DNA of 64,000 bases from JBNJGB01 sp051747385 (GTDB lineage: Bacteria > Myxococcota_A > UBA9042 > PHBI01 > JACKFB01). Below are positions 7,319 to 16,504 of the stretch, piece after piece (position 1 is the stretch's first letter; each line of letters starts with the position of its first letter). The stretch is from positions 1 to 64,000 of the forward strand of contig JBNJGB010000034.1 in NCBI GenBank assembly GCA_051747385.1, given 5' to 3'. The notes beneath the pieces were generated by a model. It was not told the DNA's origin. It searched no databases and saw nothing but the letters and a program-made list of their open reading frames with translations. Position numbers and translations under genes: made by a program.

Positions 7319-9562
7319 ATGACGCGACGGTGGACGACGATCCCGACCCTGGTGACGATGGCCCTGGCCCTCGCCGCGTGCGACGACGGCGACGAGGACG
7401 GTCGGCCGGACTCATCGGGCGGGCCGGACGTCTCCGCCGACGCGCCGGGGGACGCGGTCGGGGACGGCTCGGACGTGCAGCCCGATCCCGGCCCGATGGA
7501 CGTGCCCGACGCGGGGGACCCGGACGTCGCGGGTGACGCGACCGACGCGGCGGAGGCCGAGAACGACGCCCCGCCGCCCGAAGAGCCGGTGCCGGTCCTC
7601 GGGCCGGTCGTCGACGGCCCGCCCGGGTCGGTGCTCCCCGAGGACCTGACGTCCTGCGCCGTCTACCGCACGGAGCGCTGCGTGGAGGGCGAGCGGCAGG
7701 ACTGCGCGATCTGGGACTCGCAGGCGGAGGCGTGGGCGGACTCGCCGCCGCCGACGCTGGAGCAGATGTACCTCTACGATCGGTACTACGATCTCTACCA
7801 CTCCATGGCGGGCCAGCACGTGATGCGCGAGTTCACGACGCCCATGGCGCCCGGCACTCCCGAGGAGGAGTGGAGCGACCCGGCCGTGTTCCGGGGCTGG
7901 GACGGCTACGGCGACGGCTCGGGCTGGACCGGCACCGCGCTGTTCGGGGCGTCCGCGCGCTACCTGGAGACGGGCACCGACGCCGACTACGAGCGCATGC
8001 TGCGCCAGGCGGAGACCATGGCCTTCCTCTACGAGGCCACCGGGATCCCCGGGATGATGATGCGCAGCTTCTTCGCGATGCTCGACGAGGGCTCCCCGCA
8101 CCCGGTCGGGCACCCGGACAAGGCCCTGGCGCGGTTCATCCCCACCGACCAGTGGCACTACCGCTATCCCATCGCCGCGGATTACGTGGAGCGCCTGCCG
8201 GACTACTTCGGCGCCGACGTGGAGATCCAGGGCCAGACGTACGGCACCACCCCGACGTGGCTCGGGGACGCCTCGCGCGACATGTACGTGCGCTCCATGC
8301 CCGGCGTGCTCCTGGCCTACGACCTGCTGGGGGAGGGCGAGCGCGAGGACGCGGTGCGCTCCGCCCTGGAGGCCGAGATCCCCTGCACCCTCCGGCGCCT
8401 GAAGAAGATCCGCATCCGGAACCTCCAGGACAGCCCGGACATCCAGGAGGCGGTGACGAAGTACTTCGCCTCGGGCGCCTTCAAGACGGATCCCGATGAC
8501 CTGGACTTGAGCCAGGTGGACACCCTCGTCGGCTACGTGATGGAGCAGCCCAACCCGGCCCACATGGACCTGTTCGACGCCTCCTGCCCGGAGACCCTGC
8601 CGTGGGAGGTGGAGCCCGAGTTCGACTTCGACGCCGCGGACGACCAGTTCCTCCTCGACTTCCTCGCCGTCATGAGCCGCATCGGCAACGACCCGGACAC
8701 GAAGCAGCCGCTCGGCTGGGTGCAGGTGCCGTCCGTGCGCGGCTCCGACGCGCTGTTCATGACCCAGTGGGCGCTGGTGGCGCACTACCTCACCGGCGAG
8801 GAGCGCTACCTGGACTTCGTCGATCAGCTCCGGGACGAGGTGGCCTACTGGGGCGTCATCGACCTCATGGGCTCCGCATGGCTGCCCAAGTGGTGCCGCT
8901 CGTTCATCGGTCCCAGCCTGCTGTACCCGACGATCTGGAACCTGCAGGCGCGCATCGATCCGGAGGCGTATCCGGAGTTCTGGAGCCGCCTCGCCGTCGC
9001 CACCCGCGAGGAATACCGGGAAAAGGAGCTGTATCAGCATCGGGACGTCTACTTCGGCGTGCTCTACGACGGCATGGTCGACGCGGAGGCCGATCCCACC
9101 GGGCACCAGTACGCCGTGGACCTGGCCGGGATGCTCCTGAACACCGGGCAGTACCAGGCCGACAGTCGCCTCGAGCCCCGGCGGAACTACACCGTGGACC
9201 TCCTCGACGACGTCCCCGAGGGCGTGGAGCTGGAGTACCTGACCGACGAGGACCGGGCCGTCTGCGAGACCCCCATCGAGGTCTTCGGCCAGGAGCTCGA
9301 GGCCCCGGGCCTGGACGACGAGAACCCGCGCGCGAAGCTGGGGCTGGAGATCCCGTATCGCTTCGCCAGCGACTACCAGTGGACCCGCGACCCGTTCCTG
9401 CTCTCGCGGGACTACGGGGCAGGGTCGGGCTCCAAGCAGTATCCGATGCAGGACATGACCGTGCCGTTCTGGCTCGCCCGGATGCACGGCCTGCTCGACG
9501 TGGGCGAGGGCACGGCCCTGGCGTGGCGCCCGACCGGGGAGGCCTGCGAGCCGGCGCGCTGA
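7319..9562 (+). CDS. Large lipoprotein of unknown function, probable alpha/alpha-toroid
   Basis: 747 residues. AAGGAGGTG sits 8 bases before the ATG. The signal peptide ends in a lipobox (ALALAAC) and a long Asp/Gly/Pro/Glu-rich linker runs to about residue 100, like the linker of the GH31 lipoprotein nearby. The folded part is rich in Trp, Tyr and amphipathic helices (YDRYYDLYHSM, GWTGTALFGASARYLETG). Repeated ALFGAS / ALVAHYLTGEERY helices suggest an alpha/alpha-barrel as in glycan-degrading enzymes and related proteins. I do not recognise a family or catalytic residues. Four or more Cys suggest disulfides in the exported domain. Confidence 0.8.
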   Translation: MTRRWTTIPTLVTMALALAACDDGDEDGRPDSSGGPDVSADAPGDAVGDGSDVQPDPGPMDVPDAGDPDVAGDATDAAEAENDAPPPEEPVPVLGPVVDGPPGSVLPEDLTSCAVYRTERCVEGERQDCAIWDSQAEAWADSPPPTLEQMYLYDRYYDLYHSMAGQHVMREFTTPMAPGTPEEEWSDPAVFRGWDGYGDGSGWTGTALFGASARYLETGTDADYERMLRQAETMAFLYEATGIPGMMMRSFFAMLDEGSPHPVGHPDKALARFIPTDQWHYRYPIAADYVERLPDYFGADVEIQGQTYGTTPTWLGDASRDMYVRSMPGVLLAYDLLGEGEREDAVRSALEAEIPCTLRRLKKIRIRNLQDSPDIQEAVTKYFASGAFKTDPDDLDLSQVDTLVGYVMEQPNPAHMDLFDASCPETLPWEVEPEFDFDAADDQFLLDFLAVMSRIGNDPDTKQPLGWVQVPSVRGSDALFMTQWALVAHYLTGEERYLDFVDQLRDEVAYWGVIDLMGSAWLPKWCRSFIGPSLLYPTIWNLQARIDPEAYPEFWSRLAVATREEYREKELYQHRDVYFGVLYDGMVDAEADPTGHQYAVDLAGMLLNTGQYQADSRLEPRRNYTVDLLDDVPEGVELEYLTDEDRAVCETPIEVFGQELEAPGLDDENPRAKLGLEIPYRFASDYQWTRDPFLLSRDYGAGSGSKQYPMQDMTVPFWLARMHGLLDVGEGTALAWRPTGEACEPAR

Positions 9563-9616
9563 GGCACCTGTGATATGGTCCCTGCGTGTGTGCTGCCCGG
9601 CGGGCGGAGGTGAGCC

Positions 9617-10837
9617 ATGCAGAGGACGAGGCGCGAGCAGACCAGCCCCGCCGCCGAGCCGACCCCCGGTGCCCCCGGCGCGGAGCGGTCGCGGGGCCGA
9701 GGTGACCTCCGCGGCGTCGGCTACGAGGAGGCCACGGCCCGGCTGAGCCCGGAGGGCAGAGGCGCCGGGCTCGTGGACGGCGAGACCGTGCGGGAGCAGG
9801 TCCCCGAGGAGGTGGACCTGAAGCAGGTGCGCGCCTCGTTCCAGCTCCCGCCGAAGACGGTGCTGTCCGGCAACTGGCAGCGTGAGCTTCGCACCCGCTG
9901 GGCGACCACGGTGACCCTGTTCGTGGAGGAGGACCGCCTCCTGGTGGGGTTTTCGCCCTCCGTGTACGTGGACGCCCTGTGGCCCGTGAGGAACATGCAC
10001 CTGGTGTCGGCGGGGTGGGACTTCGACGGGGCGAAGCCGACCGTGGACATCCGGGCCCTGAGCGGTCTGGGCGCCGGCCTGCTCGACCTGAGCGACACCG
10101 CCGCCGACAAGATCACGGAGATCCTGGATGAGGGCATCCAGGGGACGCCCATGGCGCGGCCGGGATACGACCCCTTCGTCGATCAGGACCTGATGGGCAC
10201 GCTGCAGGCGGTCGTGGACGGCTTCTCCCGCCTGCCCACCGCCGAGGGCGAGTCGCCGGTCGGTGCGGAGGACCTCACGAGCCCGAGCCTCGGGGCGACC
10301 CTGGCCATGCGGGGGGCCTTCAAGCGCGAGGTGGACGGCAGCGGCGTCGAGGTCCCCTCGGGTGGCGTCTTCGACCTGGACGTGCACGCCGACGGCGACC
10401 TGGCGGCCCTGTCGCAGGTGCGTGATCCCGTGGCGGCTGCCGAGATCGCAAAGATCCGCGCCGTCACGTTCCGCAGCGAGGACGTGATCCTGCTCCACGA
10501 CGGGGAGCCCATCGTGAAGCTCGAGCGCGTGCGGGTCGATCGCGGCGGCGCCGTCCACCTGGAGGAGTTCACGCTCCTCGGCTCGGGCCGGACCGCCGCG
10601 GGGGTCGAGTCGCTTCTGCGCATCGTCGGCGGTGTGCTGGCCCTGGGCTCGCGGGGCGTGCCCGCCGAGCTGGGCGCGCGGGCGACCGCGGCCTCGGGGA
10701 ACGCGAACCCGGAGATCGTCCACGGCATGTCCAAGGGCATGATCGAGGACGCGATGGCCGACGGTCTGCGGAAGCTCCTGGCCGAGAACGCGGCGGCCCT
10801 CCCGGGCGTGGACCTCGCCGCCGCGCTGGGGATGTAG
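9617..10837 (+). CDS. Hypothetical protein, N-terminus recalls contractile-injection-system cargo
   Basis: 406 residues preceded by GGAGGTGAG. There is no signal peptide or membrane segment. The first 30 residues are Arg/Pro/Ala-rich and disordered, followed by LRGVGYEEATARLSP. That short GYE-x5-LSP motif is reminiscent of N-terminal segments I associate with DUF4157-type extracellular contractile injection system cargo in this kind of bacterium; this is recollection, not a search result. The remainder (about residues 70-400) is a mix of strands and helices with a Gly/Ala-rich C-terminus and no motif I can name. No injection-system structural genes are in the window. Confidence 0.7.
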   Translation: MQRTRREQTSPAAEPTPGAPGAERSRGRGDLRGVGYEEATARLSPEGRGAGLVDGETVREQVPEEVDLKQVRASFQLPPKTVLSGNWQRELRTRWATTVTLFVEEDRLLVGFSPSVYVDALWPVRNMHLVSAGWDFDGAKPTVDIRALSGLGAGLLDLSDTAADKITEILDEGIQGTPMARPGYDPFVDQDLMGTLQAVVDGFSRLPTAEGESPVGAEDLTSPSLGATLAMRGAFKREVDGSGVEVPSGGVFDLDVHADGDLAALSQVRDPVAAAEIAKIRAVTFRSEDVILLHDGEPIVKLERVRVDRGGAVHLEEFTLLGSGRTAAGVESLLRIVGGVLALGSRGVPAELGARATAASGNANPEIVHGMSKGMIEDAMADGLRKLLAENAAALPGVDLAAALGM

Positions 10838-10844
10838 GGCGCGC

Positions 10845-11804
10845 GTGGTCGTCGCCGCGTACGACGCCCCGCCGGTGTGCGCCTGCCATCTGGCGACCGA
10901 CACGGGGACCGCGGAGGGCTCTCCCCTGGAGATGCCCTTCGACGCCCTCGACGACGAGGAGGGCGCGGCGCTGCCCGCCGGGCTGCCCCCGGTCGTGGAC
11001 GCGCACGTGCACCTCTTCCCGGACCGGCTCTTCGAGGCCATCTGGGCCTGGTTCGACGAGCACGCCTGGCCCATCCGCTATCGCCTCCGCTCGCCGGAGG
11101 TGATCCGCTTCCTCCTGTCCCGGGGCGTGGACCGGATCGTGGCGCTCCACTATGCCCACAAGCCCGGCATGGCGCGCGGCATGAACCGCTGGATGGCGGA
11201 GCTCTGCCGGCGAGAGCCGCGCGTGACCGGGCTGGCGACCGTGTTCCCGGGGGAGCCCGACTCCGGCGCCATCCTGGACGAGGCCTTCGCGGACGGGCTG
11301 GCCGGCGTGAAGCTCCACGCACACGTCCAGCGCGTCTCGGCCGACGATCCGGCGCTGGAGCCGGTCTACCGGGCGTGCGTCCGGTGGGATCGGCCGCTGC
11401 TCTTCCACCTGGGCCGCGAGCCGGCCAGCCCGGCCTACGGCGTGGACACCCGCGCCATCTGCTCCGTGGAGCGCACCGAGCACGTCCTCCGGGCCTTCCC
11501 GGACCTGCGCCTGTGCGTGCCCCACCTGGGCGCCGACGAGTTCGAGGGGTACCTCCGCCTGCTCGAGCGATACGACAACCTGTGGCTCGACACGACCATG
11601 CTGGTGGCGGGCTTCTTCCCGCTGGACGTCCCCGTGGAGCGCTTCGCCGCCCGGCCGGATCGGCTGCTGTACGGCACGGACTTCCCGAACATCCCCTACG
11701 CCTGGGATCGGGAGATCCGCCTCCTCGCGGACATGGACCTGCCGGAGCACGATCTGGCCCGGATCCTCGGGGAGACCGCCAGGGACCTGTTCGGCCTGCC
11801 TTGA
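10845..11804 (+). CDS. Amidohydrolase family 2 metal-dependent hydrolase
   Basis: 319 residues from a GTG at 10845. An ATG at 10932 would give a 290-residue protein that still contains the whole domain, so the start is unsettled. The TIM-barrel amidohydrolase_2 pattern is clear: DAHVHLF (metal-binding HxH) near residue 52, GVKLHAH in the middle, FHLGRE, VPHLGADEF, and C-terminal LLYGTDFPN with the conserved Asp. Relatives include decarboxylases and TIM-barrel lactonases acting on carboxylated or cyclic substrates. The gene starts 8 bases after the preceding stop and may be co-transcribed with it. Confidence 0.8.
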   Translation: MVVAAYDAPPVCACHLATDTGTAEGSPLEMPFDALDDEEGAALPAGLPPVVDAHVHLFPDRLFEAIWAWFDEHAWPIRYRLRSPEVIRFLLSRGVDRIVALHYAHKPGMARGMNRWMAELCRREPRVTGLATVFPGEPDSGAILDEAFADGLAGVKLHAHVQRVSADDPALEPVYRACVRWDRPLLFHLGREPASPAYGVDTRAICSVERTEHVLRAFPDLRLCVPHLGADEFEGYLRLLERYDNLWLDTTMLVAGFFPLDVPVERFAARPDRLLYGTDFPNIPYAWDREIRLLADMDLPEHDLARILGETARDLFGLP

Positions 11805-11857
11805 CGGTCCGCGTCGCGTCGGACTAGCAGTCGCCTGTCCGGACCGGAGGCTGCCCG

Positions 11858-13936
11858 ATGCGACGCGCGACGACGACCTTCCTGACGCTCCTGACCCTCG
11901 CGGCGGCGCCGACGCCGCTCCAGGCGGCCGAGGCGGACCACGCCATCGAGGCCGAGGACTACTTCTCCCTGGCCTACGTGGCCGACCTGGCCGTGTCGCC
12001 GGACGGAGAGCGGGTGGTCTACGCGGAGCGCCGCTGGGACGAGGCCGCGAACGCCCGGAAGACCGAGCTGTGGCTGGTGGGCACCCGGCGGTCGGAGCCC
12101 CGGCGCCTCACGTTCGACGGGGACTCAAAGGGCAGCGTGGCGTGGAGCCGCGACGGCGAGAGCGTCTATCACCTCTCCGATCGCGAGCGCGCTGGTGAGG
12201 ACGGCCCGCCCTGGGACGGCTCCACGCAGGTCTGGCGCCTGCCGGTGGGAGGCGGCGAGCCGGTGCCGGTGACCCGCGTCCCGGACGGCGTCGGCCGCTT
12301 CGCCCTGTCGGACGACGGCCGCGCGCTGTTCTACACGCGGGCGAAAGAGCAGGTGGACGACGCCTGGAAGGACCTGCGGGAGGAGTTCCGGTCCATCGAG
12401 TACGGGCACGGCATCGTGGACACCCACGAGGTCTGGCGCCTCGACCTGCGCACCTGGCGCGAGGAGCGGGTCGCCGACACCGGCCGGGTGGTCACGGACC
12501 TGGCCGTGTCGCCGGACGGCCAGCGGGTCGCGCTGATCACGAAGCCGGACGAGACGCTCCTGAGCGGCGAGGGCTGGTCCCGCGTCGACGTCTGGGACCC
12601 GGCCTCGGGCGAGATGGAGATCGTCACGGCGGAGGGCTGGAGGAAGGACCACCCGTCGCCCCACGGCTGGCTCAAGGGCCTCGCCTGGTCCCGCGACGGC
12701 GAGGCGCTGGCCTTCACCGTGGACTTCGACGGCTATCCCGCGGAGATCCTGGTCGTGGAGTGGGACGGAGACGCGCACGCCCTGCGAGAGCTGGAGCGCC
12801 CGAGCGACGTGCACGTGGTCTCGGGCTGGCTGGCCTGGCGCGGGGACGATCGCGACCTGCTGTTCCGGGGCGAGGCCAAGGCCCGGCGCCGCCTGTACGC
12901 CTTCCCGGACGTGGAGGACGGGGACCAGGACCCGCTCCGGACCGTCTCGAAGGGCGACGTCGTCGTGGACGCGGTGGACCTGGACCGGGAGGGGGACGTG
13001 GTGGTCGCTGCGCTGTCCACGCCGGACGCGACCCAGGACCTCTACGTCGTGGACGGCCGGGACCGGGAGCGCCTGACGGACGTGAACCCGCAGACGAGGG
13101 ACTGGCGCTGGCCGCAGATGTCCGTCGTGGAGTGGGAGGGCGAGGGCGGCGCCCCCGTCGAGGGCATCCTGGAGCTTCCACCCGGCCACGAGCCGGGGAC
13201 GCCCCTGCCCATGGTCGTCATCATCCACGGCGGGCCGAGCTCCGCGGCCAACTACCGGCGGCGGTTCTGGATCTACGGCCGCACGCTGCTGGCCGCCAAG
13301 GGCTACGCGACCCTGAGCCCCAACTACCGGGGGTCGACGGGCTACGGCGACGCGTTCATGACCGACCTGGTCGGCCGCGAGAACGACGTGGAGGTCGCCG
13401 ACATCCTGAAGGGCGTCGACGCCATGGTGGAGCGGGGGATCGCAGACCCGGAGCGCCTGGCCGTCATGGGGTGGAGCAACGGCGGCTATCTGACCAACTG
13501 CGTCATCACGAAGACGGACCGCTTCAAGGCCGCCAGCTCGGGCGCCGGCGTCCTCCACCAGGTCATGCAGTGGGGCCTCGAGGACACGCCGGGCCACGTC
13601 ATCAACTTCATGGAGGGCCTGCCCTGGGAGCGCACCGAGGCCTATCGCGAGGGCTCGCCGCTGTACGACCTGGAGGAGGTCTCGACCCCGACGCTCATCC
13701 ACGTGGGCGAGCACGACGAGCGGGTCCCCGTCGCCCACGCCCGCGCCCTGCACCGGGCGTTGCACGTCTACCTCGGGGTCCCCTCCGAGCTGCTGGTCTA
13801 CCCCGGCGAGGGCCACGGCCTCCGCAAGTACGACCACCGCAAGGCCAAGATGGCCTGGGACCTGGCCTGGTTCGAGAAGTATCTCGATCCCGGGTCCACG
13901 CCACGAACGTCGACCGAAGAGGGTGCCGGGAACTGA
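11858..13936 (+). CDS. Secreted S9-family prolyl oligopeptidase / acylaminoacyl peptidase
   Basis: 692 residues with a GGAGG ribosome site. A signal peptide (residues 1-24, ending LQAAE) points to the periplasm or outside. Residues about 35-410 form a beta-propeller with repeated AVSPDGERV / AWSRDGE blades that gates the active site. The C-terminal alpha/beta hydrolase has HGGPSSAANYRRRFW (oxyanion region), nucleophile Ser540 in GWSNGGYL, Asp620 in GEHDERVP and His653 in GEGHGLRK, so the triad is complete. It should cleave short peptides. The distal gene of the run, mrr-like debris, follows 35 bases later. Confidence 0.92.
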   Translation: MRRATTTFLTLLTLAAAPTPLQAAEADHAIEAEDYFSLAYVADLAVSPDGERVVYAERRWDEAANARKTELWLVGTRRSEPRRLTFDGDSKGSVAWSRDGESVYHLSDRERAGEDGPPWDGSTQVWRLPVGGGEPVPVTRVPDGVGRFALSDDGRALFYTRAKEQVDDAWKDLREEFRSIEYGHGIVDTHEVWRLDLRTWREERVADTGRVVTDLAVSPDGQRVALITKPDETLLSGEGWSRVDVWDPASGEMEIVTAEGWRKDHPSPHGWLKGLAWSRDGEALAFTVDFDGYPAEILVVEWDGDAHALRELERPSDVHVVSGWLAWRGDDRDLLFRGEAKARRRLYAFPDVEDGDQDPLRTVSKGDVVVDAVDLDREGDVVVAALSTPDATQDLYVVDGRDRERLTDVNPQTRDWRWPQMSVVEWEGEGGAPVEGILELPPGHEPGTPLPMVVIIHGGPSSAANYRRRFWIYGRTLLAAKGYATLSPNYRGSTGYGDAFMTDLVGRENDVEVADILKGVDAMVERGIADPERLAVMGWSNGGYLTNCVITKTDRFKAASSGAGVLHQVMQWGLEDTPGHVINFMEGLPWERTEAYREGSPLYDLEEVSTPTLIHVGEHDERVPVAHARALHRALHVYLGVPSELLVYPGEGHGLRKYDHRKAKMAWDLAWFEKYLDPGSTPRTSTEEGAGN

Positions 13937-13971
13937 CTCTCGCCCCATCCCCTGTCCCCAGCCGTGAGGGC

Positions 13972-14209
13972 ATGTCCATGCCGATCCCTGATTTCCAGAC
14001 GATCATGCTGCCGCTGCTGGAGCTGGCGGGTGGTACCGACAGCATTCGATTTGGACGGGGCCATGGCGTTCGCGTCGACGATTGGTAGCAAGATCGTATT
14101 GATCGACGGTGAGCGCCTCGCCGACTTCATGATCGACTTCGGCGTGGGTGTCTCCACAACCGCCACCTACGAGGTGAAGAGGGTCGACACGGACTACTTC
14201 GATGAGTAG
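13972..14209 (+). pseudogene. mrr: Relic of an Mrr-type restriction endonuclease gene
   Basis: From ATG 13972 one frame reads the typical Mrr opening (PIPDFQTIMLPLLELAGG) and then runs out at 14088. Another frame, from about 14048 to the TAG at 14209, reads the typical Mrr C-terminus (IGSKIVLIDGERLADFMID, then FGVGVSTTATYEVKRVDTDYFDE in the family's usual positions). The two pieces are separated by under 40 bases, while an intact Mrr is about 300 residues, so some 220 codons including the catalytic PD-(D/E)xK domain have been lost and the junction is out of frame. This is a dead gene. Element copy 1 lies 37 bases downstream of it. Confidence 0.75.
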
Positions 14210-14245
14210 CCGAGGCTCTCGTCGTACGCTTCGGCGTGCCTCCCC

Positions 14246-14406
14246 AGGGCAATCGCAACGTCGGACAAGTGAGGGCGGCGCGGCGGTACGGCGCCCGGCG
14301 CCGGATTGTATCCGCTCGGAAACGATGGATTCTGCGCGTTCGAGAGCAGGCAAGGGCAAAGGCACGGGCACGGGCAAGGGACGGCGGTCGACTTTGCGAC
14401 CGCCCT
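14246..14406 (-). mobile_element. MITE-like element, copy 1
   Basis: 161 bp, inverted relative to the other four copies. The ends are AGGGCAATCGCAACGTCGG at the left and the reverse complement of AGGGCGGTCGCAAAGTCG at the right. The right end also folds as a hairpin (arms CGACCGCCCT / AGGGCGGTCG, loop of 6). Inside are degenerate CAAGGG hexamers (14349-14379) and a GGCGCC palindrome pair. The 12 bases GCGTGCCTCCCC flank it perfectly on both sides (14234-14245 and 14407-14418), as expected for a target duplication. It lies between the mrr relic and the lipoprotein at 14492. Confidence 0.8.
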
Positions 14407-14491
14407 GCGTGCCTCCCCCACACCGGTTGCGTGACGCGCCCTTCGTGTGCACCCTTCCGCCCTCTTCGCATCGGACCGAGGGAGGAAGCAC

Positions 14492-15148
14492 ATGAACGTT
14501 CGGAACTGGATCCTGGCGGCGGCGCTGGCTTCGCTGGTGCTCGTGGGCTGCGACGACGACGGAGGCGGCTCCGAGGGCGCGACGACCGATACGGCGTCGG
14601 ACACGATCACGCAGGACACGTCGGGGGACGGCGCGACCGGCCCGTCCGAGGAGGACACGGAGGACGAGGGGCCCACCTGCGACGACGGCGCGCCGGCTGC
14701 GCTGGGCGGCAGCTTCACGGGCAGCTTCACCGACGACGACGGCAACTCGTTCGCCCTCGACGGCGGCGCGGAGTTCGGGTTCGTCGAGGACGACACGGGG
14801 GGCTCCGACGGGGACCAGGCCTTCGCCGTCCGGATGCTCTCGGGCGCGTGCGACGACCGCACGGAGGTCGTGCTCACCATCTACACCAGCAGCCTGCCCG
14901 AGGAGAAGGTGTACGAGAACTCCGAGGGCGCCCTCACGAGCAATGTCCGCGTCGACCTCAGCACGAAGGCCACCACGGCCTACCTCTCGACGTTCGGCGA
15001 GGGGGGCACCGGCGCCACGGCGGAGATCACCAGCGCCGGCGACAGCGAGGTCTCGGGCACCTTCGAGCTGGTGCGGGACAACGCCCAGAGCGTCTCCGGC
15101 TCGTTCACGGCCGTGAAGTCCGACGGCCTGGACTTCGAGTTCCTGTAG
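14492..15148 (+). CDS. Small lipoprotein with acidic linker
   Basis: 218 residues; GGAGGAAG lies just before the ATG. The signal peptide ends in a lipobox (LVLVGC). Residues 20-65 are a Asp/Thr/Glu/Gly-rich linker of the kind also seen in the two lipoproteins at 3967 and 7319. The rest (about 70-218) looks like a beta-sandwich or beta-barrel domain with one Cys pair: SFTGSFTDDDGNSF, TEVVLTIYTSS, GATAEITSAGDSEVSGTFEL. Such two-strand patterns occur in small secreted beta-proteins, but I recognise no family. Its promoter region holds element copy 1. Confidence 0.75.
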   Translation: MNVRNWILAAALASLVLVGCDDDGGGSEGATTDTASDTITQDTSGDGATGPSEEDTEDEGPTCDDGAPAALGGSFTGSFTDDDGNSFALDGGAEFGFVEDDTGGSDGDQAFAVRMLSGACDDRTEVVLTIYTSSLPEEKVYENSEGALTSNVRVDLSTKATTAYLSTFGEGGTGATAEITSAGDSEVSGTFELVRDNAQSVSGSFTAVKSDGLDFEFL

Positions 15149-15160
15149 AGCTCCTCCGGC

Positions 15161-16504
15161 TCAGTCGTGGACGCGGCTCCCGGGCGGGATCGACGGCCCG
15201 TCCGGGAGCGGCTCGAACTCGAAGGGCAGGAGAGCCTTGGCCTCCTCGTACTTGCGGTTGAGGCCGCGGACGTCCTCCGCCCCGATCATGAGCTCGGCCA
15301 GGACCCAGGTGTAGGGGTCCTGGTCTTTGAGCTCGCTCAGGCGCATCCCCTCCTCGAGCTGGATGCAGACCACGGTCTCCGGCTGCCGGTCCCGCAGCCG
15401 CGCCAGGTCGGACGCGCTCGGGACGCGCACGCAGACGGCGTCCGACGGGTCGTAGCGGCGGTAGAGGAACTTCGCGGCGATGTGGAAGGAGCCGCCGCCG
15501 TGCTCGAAGCGGGGCTCGTCGCCGAGGGCGACGTGGATGGCCACCTCGTGGTTGGACATCCCGTCCACCTTCTCGAAGAGGTCGCAGTGGGACTGGGAGA
15601 TGCGGGGGTTGATCTCGACGATCCGCAGCGCGTCGCTCGCCTCGTTCCAGAAGAACTCCATGTTGAAGCAGCCGTTGTCGAACCCGATGCCCTCCATCAC
15701 GCGCCGGGCGGAGTCGATGGTGCGCTCCTGCAGCCGCCGGGGGCGCGTCGACGGATAGCGGTAGGCCTGGAAGCTCTTGTGGTTGGGGCCGCGGATCATG
15801 TCGATGACCCCGTGGGCGTGGAACCCGCCGTGCTGGACGTATCCCTCCGGCGCCAGCTCGAGGCCCCCGCAGAGCTCCTCGACGATCATGTGGTTGCCGT
15901 CGACGCCGGCCACCTCCGGCGGCAGGTCCGCCCTGGCGAGGATCGTGTTGAAGGCGTCCCCGAAGCGGCGGATCCTCTTGCGCGTGATCTCGATGGCCCG
16001 GTCGAACTCCTTGCGATTGCCGATGCGGAATCCGAGGGTCGAGGAGTAGCCTTTCACCGGCTTCATCCAGAACGGGAAGTCCAGGGTCACCTGCTCGTAG
16101 GGGTCGTCCGCGAACGGATCCACGGCGCAGAACCCGGGGGTGACGTCGGGGGCGTGGCGGGCCTGCTCGATCCGGCTCCAGTACTTGTGGGCGCACTTGA
16201 GCACGGCCTCGAGGGTGGGCGCGAGGAGGCCGAACTCCGCGGCGAGGATGGGCACCATGGAGCTCACCGGGAAGTCCCAGTGTCCGATGATGGCGTCGAC
16301 GGGGCCGTCGAAGTCGCGCAGGATCCGCGCCGCCTCCTCGAGCTTCGCGTCGATGTCGTAGTCGTCCTGATAGACGATCTCCTCGGCGCGCAGGAGGCCG
16401 TGGAAGCGGAACCGATCCCGGTCCGGGATCCGCTCCAGGTTCCGGGCGTGGAACGTGTCCAGGCCGACGACGAATACGTTCCGACGACGGGACTGAGCAC
16501 TCAT
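15161..16504 (-). CDS. ATP-grasp domain carboxylate ligase
   Basis: 447 residues, GGAGGGAG ribosome site. The N-terminal part (FVVGLDTFHARNLERI) looks like a pre-ATP-grasp Rossmann-like domain. The ATP-grasp core is seen in DFPFWMKPVKGYSS (ATP-binding Lys), MIVEELCGGLE, FNMEFFWNEA and RIVEINPRISQ (Mg-binding Glu and Asn). Enzymes of this fold join a carboxylate to an amine or thiol through an acyl phosphate. The C-terminal 100 residues resemble the biotin-carboxylase-like tail of such ligases. The substrate is unknown and no pathway neighbours help. It is convergent with the lipoprotein gene, 12 bases apart. Confidence 0.8.
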   Translation of the reverse strand: MSAQSRRRNVFVVGLDTFHARNLERIPDRDRFRFHGLLRAEEIVYQDDYDIDAKLEEAARILRDFDGPVDAIIGHWDFPVSSMVPILAAEFGLLAPTLEAVLKCAHKYWSRIEQARHAPDVTPGFCAVDPFADDPYEQVTLDFPFWMKPVKGYSSTLGFRIGNRKEFDRAIEITRKRIRRFGDAFNTILARADLPPEVAGVDGNHMIVEELCGGLELAPEGYVQHGGFHAHGVIDMIRGPNHKSFQAYRYPSTRPRRLQERTIDSARRVMEGIGFDNGCFNMEFFWNEASDALRIVEINPRISQSHCDLFEKVDGMSNHEVAIHVALGDEPRFEHGGGSFHIAAKFLYRRYDPSDAVCVRVPSASDLARLRDRQPETVVCIQLEEGMRLSELKDQDPYTWVLAELMIGAEDVRGLNRKYEEAKALLPFEFEPLPDGPSIPPGSRVHD

